A DNA stretch of 64,000 nt from NCBI GenBank assembly GCA_958296235.1, contig OY282457.1:2483684-2547683 (forward strand), read 5' to 3'. The notes beneath the pieces were generated by a model. It had not been told where the DNA came from and did not search any database. It worked only from the letters and a program-made list of their open reading frames with translations. The translations under genes and the position numbers were made by a program. The first letter of the stretch is position 1, and every line of letters begins with the position of its first letter. This DNA comes from an uncultured Candidatus Binatia bacterium (lineage in GTDB: Bacteria; Desulfobacterota; Binatia; Bin18). This document shows, piece by piece, positions 41,514 through 51,040 of the stretch.

Positions 41514-43904
41514 ATGTCGTCAACTGAGATTGGGGAGAGTGTGGAAGAGTTGACGCCCAAATTCGTTGGCGCGCGGGTGAAACGGCGGGAAGATCAGCGT
41601 CTGCTGACCGGCCAGGGCGCGTATGTCGACGATCACCATCCGCCGGGCCTGCTTCAGGCCGCCTTCCTGCGCAGTCCGTATGCGCATGCGCGGATTGCCC
41701 GGCTCGATACCTCAGCCGCACTGACGCGCCCGGGCGTTGTCGCCGTCCTCACCAGCAAAGACCTTGTTCCCTTGGTCAAACCGGTTCGCGCCGCCTCAAA
41801 AATGCGGGAGTACAAAGAGACCAGCTTCCCGCCCTTGGCCGTTGAAAAGGTACGCTACGTCGGCGAAGCGCTCGCCGTGGTTATCGCGGAAAGTCGCTAT
41901 CTCGCCGAAGACGCGCTTGAATGGATAAATGTTGAATACGACCCGCTGCCGACTGTGGCCAACGCGCCGACCGCGGCCCAGCCGGACGCGCCCCTGCTGC
42001 ACGACGAAGCCGGGAGTAATATCCTCTTGTCGCGCGAGTTTGCCCGCGGCGACGTGGATGCCGCACTTGCCAGCGCTGCCGTGCGGGTGCGTGACCGATT
42101 CCGTTTTCGGCGGCACGCCACCGTGTGTATGGAAAATCGTGGCTGCCTGGCTGACTACCCTGCCGGTACGGGGGAGCTTACGCTGCGCTCCGCCACCCAA
42201 TGTCCGGGCCTGCTCCGGGATGCGCTGGCTGACCTGCTGGACATGCCTGAGCATCGGATTCGCGTGGTCGCCGCTGACGTGGGGGGTGGGTTTGGGGCCA
42301 AGTCTTCGCTCTATCCCGAAGAGATTGTCCTGTGTGCGGTCGCCCGCCGGCTGAAACGGCCAGTGAAATGGATCAGCGACCGCCAGGAAGACCTCAAAAC
42401 ATCGACACAGGCTTGGGATGAAATCGTGGATGCCGAACTGGGCCTCCAGGCCGACGGCACTATTATTGGTCTCAGAGCAGACGTGACAACGGATATTGGC
42501 GCATACTCCATTTACCCCTGGACGGCCACGCTTGAGCCGATCCAGACCATCAGCTTTCTGTCCGGCCCGTACCGGATGCCGCACTATCGGGGGCGCAATC
42601 GCGGGGTCGCCACGTGTAAGGCGCCGATGGGACCGTATCGCGGGGTGGGGCGTCCGGTTACGACTTTTGTGCTGGAAAGCTTGATGGACCGGGCCGCGCG
42701 CCTGTTGGCTCTGGACCCGGCCGAGCTGCGGCTCAAGAACTATATCCGGGCCGACGAATTTCCGTACAAAACACCGGCCGGCCTTGTGTGGGATCAGGCC
42801 AGCCTGACCGAGTGCATGCAAAAGGCGCGGGACGTGCTGGATGCTGACACGACCACACGCTGGCGCGCGCAGGCCCGCGCCGCGGGGCGATGGGTCGGTA
42901 TTGGCTTTGCCACTTATATTGAACTGACTGGGGTTGGGTCGGCTATTCCCGTCTCGCCGGGGATGCCGATTGCGACCGGAACGGAGGCCGCCTTTCTGCG
43001 GATAGACCCGGCCGGGACCGTTACTGCCACCTTCAGCGTCGCCCCCCAAGGGCAGGGCCATGAGACTGCGCTGGCCCAGGTTGTGGCGGACGCGCTGGGC
43101 GTTGCCTTTGACAGCGTTCGGGTGATCTGTGGCGACACCGCGCTTGCGCCACAAGGAACGGGAACGTATGCCAGTCGAAGCGCCGTGCTCGCCGGCGGCG
43201 CGGCCATACGGGCCGGGCAGACGCTCAAAGAAAAGGCGCTGAAAATTGCCGGCCACATGATGGAGAGCAATCCGGCCAACCTGGATATCCGAGACGGCCA
43301 GGTTTTCCTGCGCGATAAGCCGGAACGCGGTCTGCCCTTCCGTGCTGTCGCGAAGACGGCCTATGCCGGTCTGCGGCGGCTGCCCAAAGACATGGAACCG
43401 GGGCTGGAGGTCACACGCTTCTACGATCCGTTCTTTGGGACGGCTTCAAGCGCCACCCACGTTGCGGTCGTGGAGGTCGATACCGAGACGTATGCGGTCA
43501 CAATCAAGCGCTATATTGTAGTTGAGGATTGCGGCCGGATCATTAATCCGCTGATCGTTGAGGGCCAGGTCCGCGGCGGTGTGGCCCAGGGCATTGGGGC
43601 CGCGTTGTATGAAGAAGTGGTGTACGACGACGCAGGTCAACTGCTGACCGGTTCGCTGGTGGACTACCTCGTCCCCACCGCCTCCGAACTCCTGCCCATA
43701 GAAGTCCATCACATCGAGACGCCCTCTCCGACCACGCTCGGCGGATTTCGCGGCATGGGAGAAGGTGGCACAATCGGCGCGCCGGCCGCGATTGCCAACG
43801 CGGTCTCCGACGCACTGTCTCACCTGGGCATAGAGATCAACGAGATTCCGATTACCCCGGAGAAATTGTTTCGGCTGGTGCGGGCGGCGGAAGGGACCCC
43901 TTGA
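41514..43904 (+). CDS. Molybdenum hydroxylase large subunit (xanthine dehydrogenase/CoxL form II-like)
   Basis: 796 aa. It starts PKFVGARVKRREDQRLLTGQGAYVDD, then GGGFGAKS (Mo-pyranopterin contact), the substrate loop PMGPYRGVGRPV and the catalytic Glu in GMGEGGTIGAP near the C-terminus. True aerobic CO dehydrogenase form I has AYxCSFR with an active-site Cys; here PYRGVGR is of the form II/aldehyde-oxidoreductase type, so CO oxidation is unlikely. An open frame continues upstream to 41358 but overlaps the S gene; ATG 41514 with AAGGAG is preferred. Confidence 0.88.
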   Translation: MSSTEIGESVEELTPKFVGARVKRREDQRLLTGQGAYVDDHHPPGLLQAAFLRSPYAHARIARLDTSAALTRPGVVAVLTSKDLVPLVKPVRAASKMREYKETSFPPLAVEKVRYVGEALAVVIAESRYLAEDALEWINVEYDPLPTVANAPTAAQPDAPLLHDEAGSNILLSREFARGDVDAALASAAVRVRDRFRFRRHATVCMENRGCLADYPAGTGELTLRSATQCPGLLRDALADLLDMPEHRIRVVAADVGGGFGAKSSLYPEEIVLCAVARRLKRPVKWISDRQEDLKTSTQAWDEIVDAELGLQADGTIIGLRADVTTDIGAYSIYPWTATLEPIQTISFLSGPYRMPHYRGRNRGVATCKAPMGPYRGVGRPVTTFVLESLMDRAARLLALDPAELRLKNYIRADEFPYKTPAGLVWDQASLTECMQKARDVLDADTTTRWRAQARAAGRWVGIGFATYIELTGVGSAIPVSPGMPIATGTEAAFLRIDPAGTVTATFSVAPQGQGHETALAQVVADALGVAFDSVRVICGDTALAPQGTGTYASRSAVLAGGAAIRAGQTLKEKALKIAGHMMESNPANLDIRDGQVFLRDKPERGLPFRAVAKTAYAGLRRLPKDMEPGLEVTRFYDPFFGTASSATHVAVVEVDTETYAVTIKRYIVVEDCGRIINPLIVEGQVRGGVAQGIGAALYEEVVYDDAGQLLTGSLVDYLVPTASELLPIEVHHIETPSPTTLGGFRGMGEGGTIGAPAAIANAVSDALSHLGIEINEIPITPEKLFRLVRAAEGTP

Positions 43905-43925
43905 AACTCTGCCCTCGACGCTTGC

Positions 43926-44264
43926 CTACGCACGTTCGTGTAATTCCTCCCGGACAACCTGCCGGACAGCGTCGAGCACGGATTGCTGTTTGATGTGGTC
44001 TACGAGCGCCTCATTGATAAGGGTCTGGTAGTTCCCTCCCCCGGCGGCACTGACGATGCCCCTGAAATAATCGAGGACCGCGTTGTCCAGGCGAATGGTA
44101 ATTTTTGTTTTGCCCGCTTGGCTCGCCCGCAGCCTTTTTGCCGTCTGAGGATGCGCCTTTGATAAAGGCTGCATCGCCCGGAGTTGCGCATCGGTCAGCG
44201 AAGGAATTTCGATATCTTCATCCTTCGTACTTCGCATATTCTTGCCAATAGAATCTCGCTTCAT
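43926..44264 (-). CDS. brnA: BrnA antitoxin
   Basis: 112 aa. The ribbon-helix-helix part KITIRLDNAVLDYFRGIVSAAGGGNYQTLINEALVDHI is typical of BrnA. The N-terminus (DIEIPSLTDAQLRAMQPLSK) is the BrnT-binding region. It overlaps brnT by 47 nt. ATG 44264 has AAAGG eight bases upstream; a shorter start at 44237 (MRSTKDED) cannot be excluded. Confidence 0.88.
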   Translation of the reverse strand: MKRDSIGKNMRSTKDEDIEIPSLTDAQLRAMQPLSKAHPQTAKRLRASQAGKTKITIRLDNAVLDYFRGIVSAAGGGNYQTLINEALVDHIKQQSVLDAVRQVVREELHERA

Positions 44265-44502
44265 ACCTCTCTGCCTTTCGCGCTGAGATCAGATGTATGC
44301 GGTCTTCCTCTATGACATGCACGACAACGAGCACTTGAGCGCCGAAGAGTCCCATACTGATAAAGCGCTGTTCGCCATAATCCTCACGAGCGTCTTCAAC
44401 GGTAGTGACAAAGCCGTCAAAAATCAGAACGGCATCAGCAAGCGCGACACCGTGTTTCGCCAAGTTCCGAGAGGCCTTACGCGGATCCCAGGTAAAATCC
44501 AC
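44218..44502 (-). CDS. brnT: BrnT toxin
   Basis: 94 aa, BrnT family RelE-fold ribonuclease: MDFTWDPRKASRNLAKHGVALADAVLIF is the hallmark, followed by RFISMGLFGAQVLVVVHVIEEDRIHLISARKAERYEARFY. BrnT cleaves mRNA; BrnA neutralises it and represses the operon. GTG is the likely start. It lies upstream of brnA as usual for this family. Confidence 0.9.
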   Translation of the reverse strand: MDFTWDPRKASRNLAKHGVALADAVLIFDGFVTTVEDAREDYGEQRFISMGLFGAQVLVVVHVIEEDRIHLISARKAERYEARFYWQEYAKYEG

Positions 44503-44576
44503 TTTTTAAGAGTATGGCTATTTGTCCATACATTCAAGGGGGTGGAGGAAGGTCTCTTGAGTCGTCCGAGCACGCC

Positions 44577-45335
44577 TCACATCCGTAAATACGAAGCGCC
44601 ATTCACATCGACAATGGTCCCGGTTGCAAAATTTGCTTCGCCTGAGGCGAGAAAGGCGACGAGGGCGGCCACCTCTTCCGGCTTGCCCACTCGGCCCAAG
44701 GGACTTTGCTGACGGATGGCTTCGCCGCGGGGGCTGGCAAGAATGGAGGCGGACATATCGGTTTCCACAAAGCCGGGCGCGACAACGTACACAAAGATGT
44801 TATGCGGGGCAAATGCCTGGGCCAGCGATTGGCTCATGGCATTGAGGGCGGCCTTACTCGCCGCGTAGGCCGGCGCTTTGGGCGTTCCCCGAAAAGCGCC
44901 CCGGGAGGAGATATTCACTATTTGCCCGCCACCGTGTTCGGCCATATGCCGGGCGGCCCAGAACATCACATTGGCCGGGCCGACCAGGTTGGTGTCGAGC
45001 GAGCGCTGCCACACGTCGTTCCACACCTCGTAGTCAACCCGGAGCGGCGGCTGCCACTCGTTGATGGCGGCGTTATTTACAACAATCTGGAGGCCGCCCA
45101 TCTGGCTGATTACTGCAGATAGCAGCGCTTCCACGGCTTTTGCGTCGGCAAGGTCGGCTTGAAAAATCTGATGCGCGCCGTCAGGCAAGGTCGCCAGGGT
45201 GCGCTCGGCGGCTTCCTGGTTCTGGTTGTAATGGATGGCGATACGCGCCCCCTCTTGCGCCAGTTTGAGCGCAACGGCTCGACCGATACCCCGTGACGCG
45301 CCTGTCACGAGCGCTACTTGCTCTGCCAGGGCCAT
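44577..45335 (-). CDS. Short-chain dehydrogenase/reductase (FabG-like)
   Basis: 252 aa: TGASRGIGRAVALKLA, NNAAINEW, Ser in NISSRGAFRG, YAASKAALN, and final GTIVDVNGASYLRM. GGAGGTGCG precedes ATG 45335. FabG-like, but it stands apart from fatty-acid genes, so the substrate is open. The longer open frame is not used. Confidence 0.88.
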   Translation of the reverse strand: MALAEQVALVTGASRGIGRAVALKLAQEGARIAIHYNQNQEAAERTLATLPDGAHQIFQADLADAKAVEALLSAVISQMGGLQIVVNNAAINEWQPPLRVDYEVWNDVWQRSLDTNLVGPANVMFWAARHMAEHGGGQIVNISSRGAFRGTPKAPAYAASKAALNAMSQSLAQAFAPHNIFVYVVAPGFVETDMSASILASPRGEAIRQQSPLGRVGKPEEVAALVAFLASGEANFATGTIVDVNGASYLRM

Positions 45336-45622
45336 ACGCACCTCCTTGCCTGAAATTCCAGCACACGCCTGCAAGTCTGAGTTGTAGAGGGAATCGGAGA
45401 GAGGGAAAAGCCCATGATATCGGACACCAATGACGCCGGCATGGGCCGTTTATGGGTTAGACACATTCGAGGCGGCAGGCTATTTCATTGGGGACCGGGG
45501 GTTGGGGACGAGGGTCTCCGCTCAAAAGAGTAAATGTGTCAACATTTTCTGTATGACTGGAGGACGCGTCTGCTCTGTATGGCCCTTGCCAAGTTTGTTC
45601 TGTAATCAGTAAACATGGTGAT

Positions 45623-48373
45623 GTGAACGGCGTGCCTGGATTCCTCCTTATCAGCCTGATTCTCCTCCCGTTACTCGGCTCGCTGGTGGCCTGGCCGGAG
45701 CGTTGGCGCCAGCGTCTGGCGCCAGCCTATAGCCTTGTTCCGATTCTTCAACTGCTGATCGTCAGCTCGTTCTGGACAACAGTCCAGGCCGGAGAAGGGA
45801 TTCAGTGCTCCTGGCCGTGGGCGCCGAGCCTGGGGCTGTATCTGAGTTTCAGTCTGGATGGCCTGAGCTGGCTCTTCACCGGTCTGATCTCGGGTGTGGG
45901 CGTGTTCGTTTTTCTCTATGCCGCGTTCTATATGGCTGACGATCCCACGCTGGCGCGCCTCTACCGTTTCCTGCTCTTGTTTAACGCCGCCATGATGGGC
46001 GTTGTGCTGGCCGACAACCTGGTCCTGCTGCTGGTTTTCTGGGAACTGACGAGCGTCTCGTCTTTTCTGCTCATCGGTTTTCGCTCCCAGCGGGCCGCGG
46101 CGTGTGAAGGCGCGAGTAAGGCGTTTGGTCTGACTGCGATTGGCGGCCTGGTCATGCTGTTCGGCATTTTGGCTGTGTATGCCGAGCACGGGACACTCGA
46201 ACTGTCAGTCCTGCTTGCAGACTCCACCTCCATATCTACGGCCACGGGACTGTGCTTCCTGGTTGCTGCTTTCACCAAGTCGGCTCAGTTTCCGTTCCAC
46301 ATCTGGTTGCCGTCGGCTATGGAGGCCCCCACCCCGGTGAGCGCCTATCTGCATGCCGCCACGATGGTCAAAGCCGGGCTCTATCTGATTGCTCGGCTGA
46401 CGCCGTTATTTGCGGACGATCCCACCTGGTCTGCCACGGTGACCAGCGTTGGTACAATTACTCTGGTGTGGGGCGGTGTGTTGGCCTGTAAGCAGGTTGA
46501 TCTCAAGGCCCTGCTGGCCAACTCAACTGTAAGCCAACTGGGTTTAATCGTCGTCCTGCTTGGCCTGCAAACCGAAATCGCGCTCTTTGCGGCCATCCTG
46601 CATATTCTCAACCACGCAGCGTTCAAGGGCGCGCTGTTTCTCACGGCCGGGACGGTCGAGCACGAAACGGGGACACGCGATATCCGTCAGCTGGGCGGCC
46701 TGCGGCCCCTCATGCCGGTCTTCACTGTGGCAGCGACATTGGCTTCACTGTCTATGGCCGGCCTGCCTCCCTTAGGCGGCTTCCTGAGTAAAGAATTATT
46801 CTATGAGGGCGTCCTCGAAGCGGACCTGCTTCTGACGATACTGGCCGTCGCCGCCAGTTGTCTGACTTTTTTGTATTCTTTCATTTTCTTTCACGGGACG
46901 TTTTTCGCCCCAGCCCTCCACTCGCCTCAGCAACAGCCTGCCTCCCCTCATGCCGAACAGCACTCCACGCTCGGTCTGATTGCACCCATTGTCGTTCTGA
47001 GCGGCTTGGCCGTGCTGTTCGGGCTCGTTCCCAGTCTGGCTGAAGCTCTGGTAATGCCGGCTTTTCGTGTCATTCACGGGGCTCCCGCCCAGTTTCATCT
47101 TGCCTTGTGGCATGGCCTGACTCCTGCTCTGGGGTTGAGTGCGCTGACGATTATCCTGGGGGGTAGCGCCTTTTTGCTGCGCCAGCGTTTTCTTGGGGCC
47201 ATACGCGAGCGCCAGGCCGCATATTCGTTCAACCGGCTGTACGCAGACAGTCTGACCGGCTTCACCCGTTTCTTTCAGTGGACGCGGGCGCTGTACATGA
47301 CCGGCTCGGTGACTGACTATATCCGCTATCTCCTGGTCGCCCTCATCGTAGGGCTCAGTATTCCACTGTGGCATTTCTTTGAGGAGACAACTCTACGGGT
47401 GGATATCGTCCGCCCGGAATACTATGAGCTCGGCTTGGCCGGGCTTATGGCGGTCGCCGGGGTCATGTGCTGCCGGACCCACTCGCGTGTTGTTCTCGTG
47501 CTGTCACTCGGTCTGGTCGGCTCGCTCATGTCGATCTTTTTCGTGCTCTTCAGCGCGCCGGACCTGGCCTTAACGCAGGTCCTGGTCGAAGCGGTGAGCC
47601 TCGTCCTGTTTCTCCTGGTTCTGCACTACTTCTCAGTTATTGGGTCGCAGCCACAGGCCCCGCGCACGCGCCTGCTGAATATTGGAATGAGTGTGGGCAC
47701 GGGCCTCTTGGTGAGCCTGCTGCTTTTTGCGGCGAATGTCGGTCCCTCACTCCCCTCCGCTATTCCGCCCTACTATCTGTCGAACAGTTATCTCCTGGCC
47801 GGTGGACAAAACGTGGTCAACGTTATCCTGGTTGATTTTCGGGGCTTTGATACTATGGGGGAGATTACGGTATTCAGCGTTGCCGTCTTTGGCGTGCTTG
47901 CCCTGGTTGGGCTGGGCGTCCGTGGGCAGCAGCCCTTGGGCACCCTGTTTATGTTTTCCTTCCCCTCGCCCATTCTCCAGTCATTTGCCCGGCTCACCCT
48001 GCATCTCATGCTGGTTTTTGCCATTTATCTGTTGCTGCGCGGTCATAATGCGCCGGGGGGCGGATTTATCGCCGGCGTGCTCACCGCGGTGGCGCTGACG
48101 TTTCAGATGATGGCTTTTCATACAGAAAACTTATTGCGGGAGATGCCCTGGAAGCCGCTCCAGATAGTGGTAGTCGGACTCCTGCTTGCCGCCGGCACGG
48201 GGCTGGGCTCTGTCTTCATTGGTTATCCGTTTCTGACCAGCGCGATCGGCCACTATAGCTTTCCGCTGCTCGGCGAGGTCGAGCTGGCCACCGCTATGGG
48301 TTTTGACATCGGGGTGTACCTGGTCGTGGTTGGCACCTCGCTGGGTATTATTCGGGCCATTGCTGAGGATTGA
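45623..48373 (+). CDS. mrpA: Mrp Na+/H+ antiporter subunit A fused to B
   Basis: 916 aa. The N-terminal ~700 residues are the MrpA/NuoL-type proton channel (LVFWELTSVSSFLLIGF, KSAQFPFHIWLPSAMEAPTPVSAYLHAATMVKAG); the C-terminal ~200 residues carry the MrpB part (ARLTLHLMLVFAIYLLLRGHNAPGGGFIAGV). MrpB is a separate gene in many bacteria; the A-B fusion explains why no mrpB follows. A GTG at 45623 is the likely start. It heads an A(B)-C-D-E-F-G operon that extrudes Na+ and supports pH homeostasis. Confidence 0.92.
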   Translation: MNGVPGFLLISLILLPLLGSLVAWPERWRQRLAPAYSLVPILQLLIVSSFWTTVQAGEGIQCSWPWAPSLGLYLSFSLDGLSWLFTGLISGVGVFVFLYAAFYMADDPTLARLYRFLLLFNAAMMGVVLADNLVLLLVFWELTSVSSFLLIGFRSQRAAACEGASKAFGLTAIGGLVMLFGILAVYAEHGTLELSVLLADSTSISTATGLCFLVAAFTKSAQFPFHIWLPSAMEAPTPVSAYLHAATMVKAGLYLIARLTPLFADDPTWSATVTSVGTITLVWGGVLACKQVDLKALLANSTVSQLGLIVVLLGLQTEIALFAAILHILNHAAFKGALFLTAGTVEHETGTRDIRQLGGLRPLMPVFTVAATLASLSMAGLPPLGGFLSKELFYEGVLEADLLLTILAVAASCLTFLYSFIFFHGTFFAPALHSPQQQPASPHAEQHSTLGLIAPIVVLSGLAVLFGLVPSLAEALVMPAFRVIHGAPAQFHLALWHGLTPALGLSALTIILGGSAFLLRQRFLGAIRERQAAYSFNRLYADSLTGFTRFFQWTRALYMTGSVTDYIRYLLVALIVGLSIPLWHFFEETTLRVDIVRPEYYELGLAGLMAVAGVMCCRTHSRVVLVLSLGLVGSLMSIFFVLFSAPDLALTQVLVEAVSLVLFLLVLHYFSVIGSQPQAPRTRLLNIGMSVGTGLLVSLLLFAANVGPSLPSAIPPYYLSNSYLLAGGQNVVNVILVDFRGFDTMGEITVFSVAVFGVLALVGLGVRGQQPLGTLFMFSFPSPILQSFARLTLHLMLVFAIYLLLRGHNAPGGGFIAGVLTAVALTFQMMAFHTENLLREMPWKPLQIVVVGLLLAAGTGLGSVFIGYPFLTSAIGHYSFPLLGEVELATAMGFDIGVYLVVVGTSLGIIRAIAED

Positions 48374-48376
48374 TCC

Positions 48377-48709
48377 GTGGAATTCGTGATTATCAGCGTG
48401 ATTGGCGTCCTCTTTGGCTGCGGGACGTATTTGATCTTGCAGCGGCATTTATTACAGGTGGTCGTTGGTTTGTCCTTATACTCACACGCGGCCAATCTCG
48501 CGCTCCTGGTCTCAGGGGGGTTGAAGCGGGGCAATCCCCCTCTGCTCACGACTGACGCGCCGTACGTTGACCCGCTCCCCCAGGCCCTTATCTTAACCGC
48601 GATTGTGATCAGCTTTGGTATGACGGCCTTTGCGACGGTCTTGGCCTTTCGGGTCAGGCAGGTGTATGGCTCGGACGCAGTGGATGAACTGGCGGGGGGA
48701 GAAGAGTGA
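48377..48709 (+). CDS. mrpC: Mrp antiporter subunit C
   Basis: 110 aa, NuoK-like, three transmembrane helices (EFVIISVIGVLFGCGTYLIL; HLLQVVVGLSLYSHAANLALLV; ILTAIVISFGMTAFATVLAF). It starts with GTG 48377, four bases after the MrpA stop, and is translationally coupled. Confidence 0.93.
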   Translation: MEFVIISVIGVLFGCGTYLILQRHLLQVVVGLSLYSHAANLALLVSGGLKRGNPPLLTTDAPYVDPLPQALILTAIVISFGMTAFATVLAFRVRQVYGSDAVDELAGGEE

Positions 48710-48743
48710 GGGGGCTCGGGGGAGACTTCCCCCGTGAAAACAC

Positions 48744-50246
48744 ATGATGCCGCCAGACCTGTTCGTCCTGTTTGTTATCGGGCCGGTTGTCACGGCAGCG
48801 CTTTTAGCTGCCTTTCACAAATGGGATACCTTTCAGCGCGGGGTGAGTCTCGCCGTCAGTCTGGGGCTGTGGGGGCTGTCCGTCGTGGGCCTGCTCTCTC
48901 TGCTGCAAGAGGGCCAGCAGGGGATGGTCGTGCTGCGTATGGGCAATTGGGCAGCGCCCTACGGCATTATTCTGGTTGCCGACGTGCTCAGTATGACTAT
49001 GGTCGTCCTGACCATGACGATTGCGGTTGCGGTTGTGGCCTTCTCGCTGCGCACGGTTGAACAAGCGCACCAGGAGCATTTTTATTATCCGCTCTTCTTT
49101 ATTCTCATTATGGGTGTGAACGGTGCCTTTCTCACTGGAGATTTGTTCAACCTGTTTGTCTTTTTTGAAATTTTGCTGATCGCGTCGTTCGCACTCCTGG
49201 CCCTTGGCTCACAGCCCGGCCAACTGCGAGAGACAGTCAAATACGTGGTCATCAACCTGATTGCCTCAACCTTTTTTCTGATCAGCCTGTCCGTGCTGTA
49301 TCGGACGATGGGCACGCTCAATATGGCGGACCTGGCCCATAAAATTCAGACGACCTCCGGGGAGCTGGACTCGACGCTGACGATTTTGTCCCTGGTCTTC
49401 TTGTTTGTGTTTGGCACCAAGGCAGCTATCTTTCCGCTCTATTTCTGGCTGCCCGGACCGTATTTCCAGCCCTCAGCAGGCTTGAGCGCATTTTTTGGCG
49501 GGATTCTGACCAAGGTCGGCGTGTATGCCATCTTCCGTACCTTTACGCTGATTTTTCGTCATAACCCGGCCCTGACCCATGAACTGCTGCTGATTCTGGC
49601 TGCCCTGACCATGCTCCTGGGCGTTTTTGGAGCGCTGTCCCAGATGGACATGAAGCGCATTTTGTCCTACCACATCATCAGTCAGATCGGCTATCTCATG
49701 CTGGGTATCGGCCTGTTGACGCCGCAGGCATTGGCCGGCACCCTGTTTTATATGGTGCCGTACGTGCTGGCGAAATCCGCCCTCTTTTTGATTGCCGGTG
49801 TCGTGCAGGCAGCAACCGGCTCGACCCACCTCAAAGCGGTGGGTGGTCTGCAATCGCACTCAATACCCTTAAGTGCGCTCTTTTTGCTGGCGGCGTTGAG
49901 CCTGGCTGGCATCCCGCCATTAGCCGGCTTCTTCAGTAAGTTTATCGTGTTGCAGGCAGGTATGGAGATCGGTCGCTACGGCTATGTTGGCATAGGGCTC
50001 TTGGGTGGTCTGCTGACGCTGGCCTCCATGCTCAAAATCTGGAACGGGGTCTTCTGGGGCGAAGAGACGGGCGACCGCCGACCGGTATCGCTCTGGCCCC
50101 TCTTCCCCGGCATTATCCTGCTCGTCTTTTTTATTGTTGGGATTGGGCTGTTTCCAGGTATACTGTACAGCGTGGCGCAGACTGCCGCGGCGCAAGTTGC
50201 CGACCCGCGTGTGTATATTGCGGCAGTCCTGGGAATGCAAGACTGA
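48744..50246 (+). CDS. mrpD: Mrp antiporter subunit D
   Basis: 500 aa, NuoM/NuoN-like proton-translocating subunit with about 14 transmembrane segments; key LVFVFGTKAAIFPLYFWLPGPYFQP is the conserved Lys-containing helix. The gene is 34 nt after mrpC and starts with ATGATG. Confidence 0.93.
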   Translation: MMPPDLFVLFVIGPVVTAALLAAFHKWDTFQRGVSLAVSLGLWGLSVVGLLSLLQEGQQGMVVLRMGNWAAPYGIILVADVLSMTMVVLTMTIAVAVVAFSLRTVEQAHQEHFYYPLFFILIMGVNGAFLTGDLFNLFVFFEILLIASFALLALGSQPGQLRETVKYVVINLIASTFFLISLSVLYRTMGTLNMADLAHKIQTTSGELDSTLTILSLVFLFVFGTKAAIFPLYFWLPGPYFQPSAGLSAFFGGILTKVGVYAIFRTFTLIFRHNPALTHELLLILAALTMLLGVFGALSQMDMKRILSYHIISQIGYLMLGIGLLTPQALAGTLFYMVPYVLAKSALFLIAGVVQAATGSTHLKAVGGLQSHSIPLSALFLLAALSLAGIPPLAGFFSKFIVLQAGMEIGRYGYVGIGLLGGLLTLASMLKIWNGVFWGEETGDRRPVSLWPLFPGIILLVFFIVGIGLFPGILYSVAQTAAAQVADPRVYIAAVLGMQD

Positions 50247-50261
50247 TGGAGAGCCCCCATT

Positions 50262-50741
50262 ATGGTGACTCGTTTTTTCCTCAATGTTATTCTGGCTTTG
50301 GCCTGGTGCCTGCTGCAAGACGAGATATCCTTGCGGCAGATGGTGATTGGCTTTCTGGTCGGCCTCCTGGCCATGCTGTTCTTCCCACGCTCCTTTCATC
50401 AAGAGCGTCGGTATTTCCGCAAGGCGGCGCTGAGCGTGCGCCTCGTTTTCTTCTTTGTGAAGGAACTCCTGATTGCCAATTGGACTGTGGTCAGACAGGT
50501 CTTGGCGCTGAAGCTCGCCATACGGCCCGGCATTGTTGCCTATCCGCTGTCCTTGCAGAACGATGTGCTGATTACCTTGCTGGCGAATATGATTACCCTG
50601 ACGCCGGGAACGCTCTCGGTCGAGGTGAGTCCAGATCGGCAGTTTTTATTCATTCACTTTCTCGATGTCGCCGATGTAGAGGAAGAGATTCGCCTCATTA
50701 AAGACGGCTTTGAACGCCATCTGCTGCTCATTGCCCAATGA
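50262..50741 (+). CDS. mrpE: Mrp antiporter subunit E
   Basis: 159 aa, with the family segment LQNDVLITLLANMITLTPGTLSVEV and a C-terminal FIHFLDVADVEEE. Needed for assembly of the complex. GGAGAG precedes ATG 50262. It overlaps mrpF by four bases. Confidence 0.92.
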   Translation: MVTRFFLNVILALAWCLLQDEISLRQMVIGFLVGLLAMLFFPRSFHQERRYFRKAALSVRLVFFFVKELLIANWTVVRQVLALKLAIRPGIVAYPLSLQNDVLITLLANMITLTPGTLSVEVSPDRQFLFIHFLDVADVEEEIRLIKDGFERHLLLIAQ

Positions 50742-51040
50742 TTACGCCATTTGTTTCTGTTGTCGTGCTGATTGGCATCACGCTCTCGATCTTACTCAGT
50801 GCGTATCGGGCGCTGCGTGGCCCTACGATTCCCGACCGGGTTGTGGCCCTCGATAATATTGCGATCAATCTGGTTGCCGCTATCATCGTCATTTCGATCC
50901 GTACTCAGAGCGCGCTGTATATCGATGTTGCCCTGGTCCTCGCCATTCTCTCATTTTTAGGAACGGTCGCGGCAGCCAAATATCTGCTGAGAGGAACGAT
51001 TATTGATGCAAGTCCCCTACCTCCTCGACGTCCTGGTTAG
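50738..51040 (+). CDS. mrpF: Mrp antiporter subunit F
   Basis: 100 aa, three membrane segments; RALRGPTIPDRVVALDNIAIN is the family signature. ATGA overlap with mrpE. Confidence 0.93.
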   Translation: MITPFVSVVVLIGITLSILLSAYRALRGPTIPDRVVALDNIAINLVAAIIVISIRTQSALYIDVALVLAILSFLGTVAAAKYLLRGTIIDASPLPPRRPG

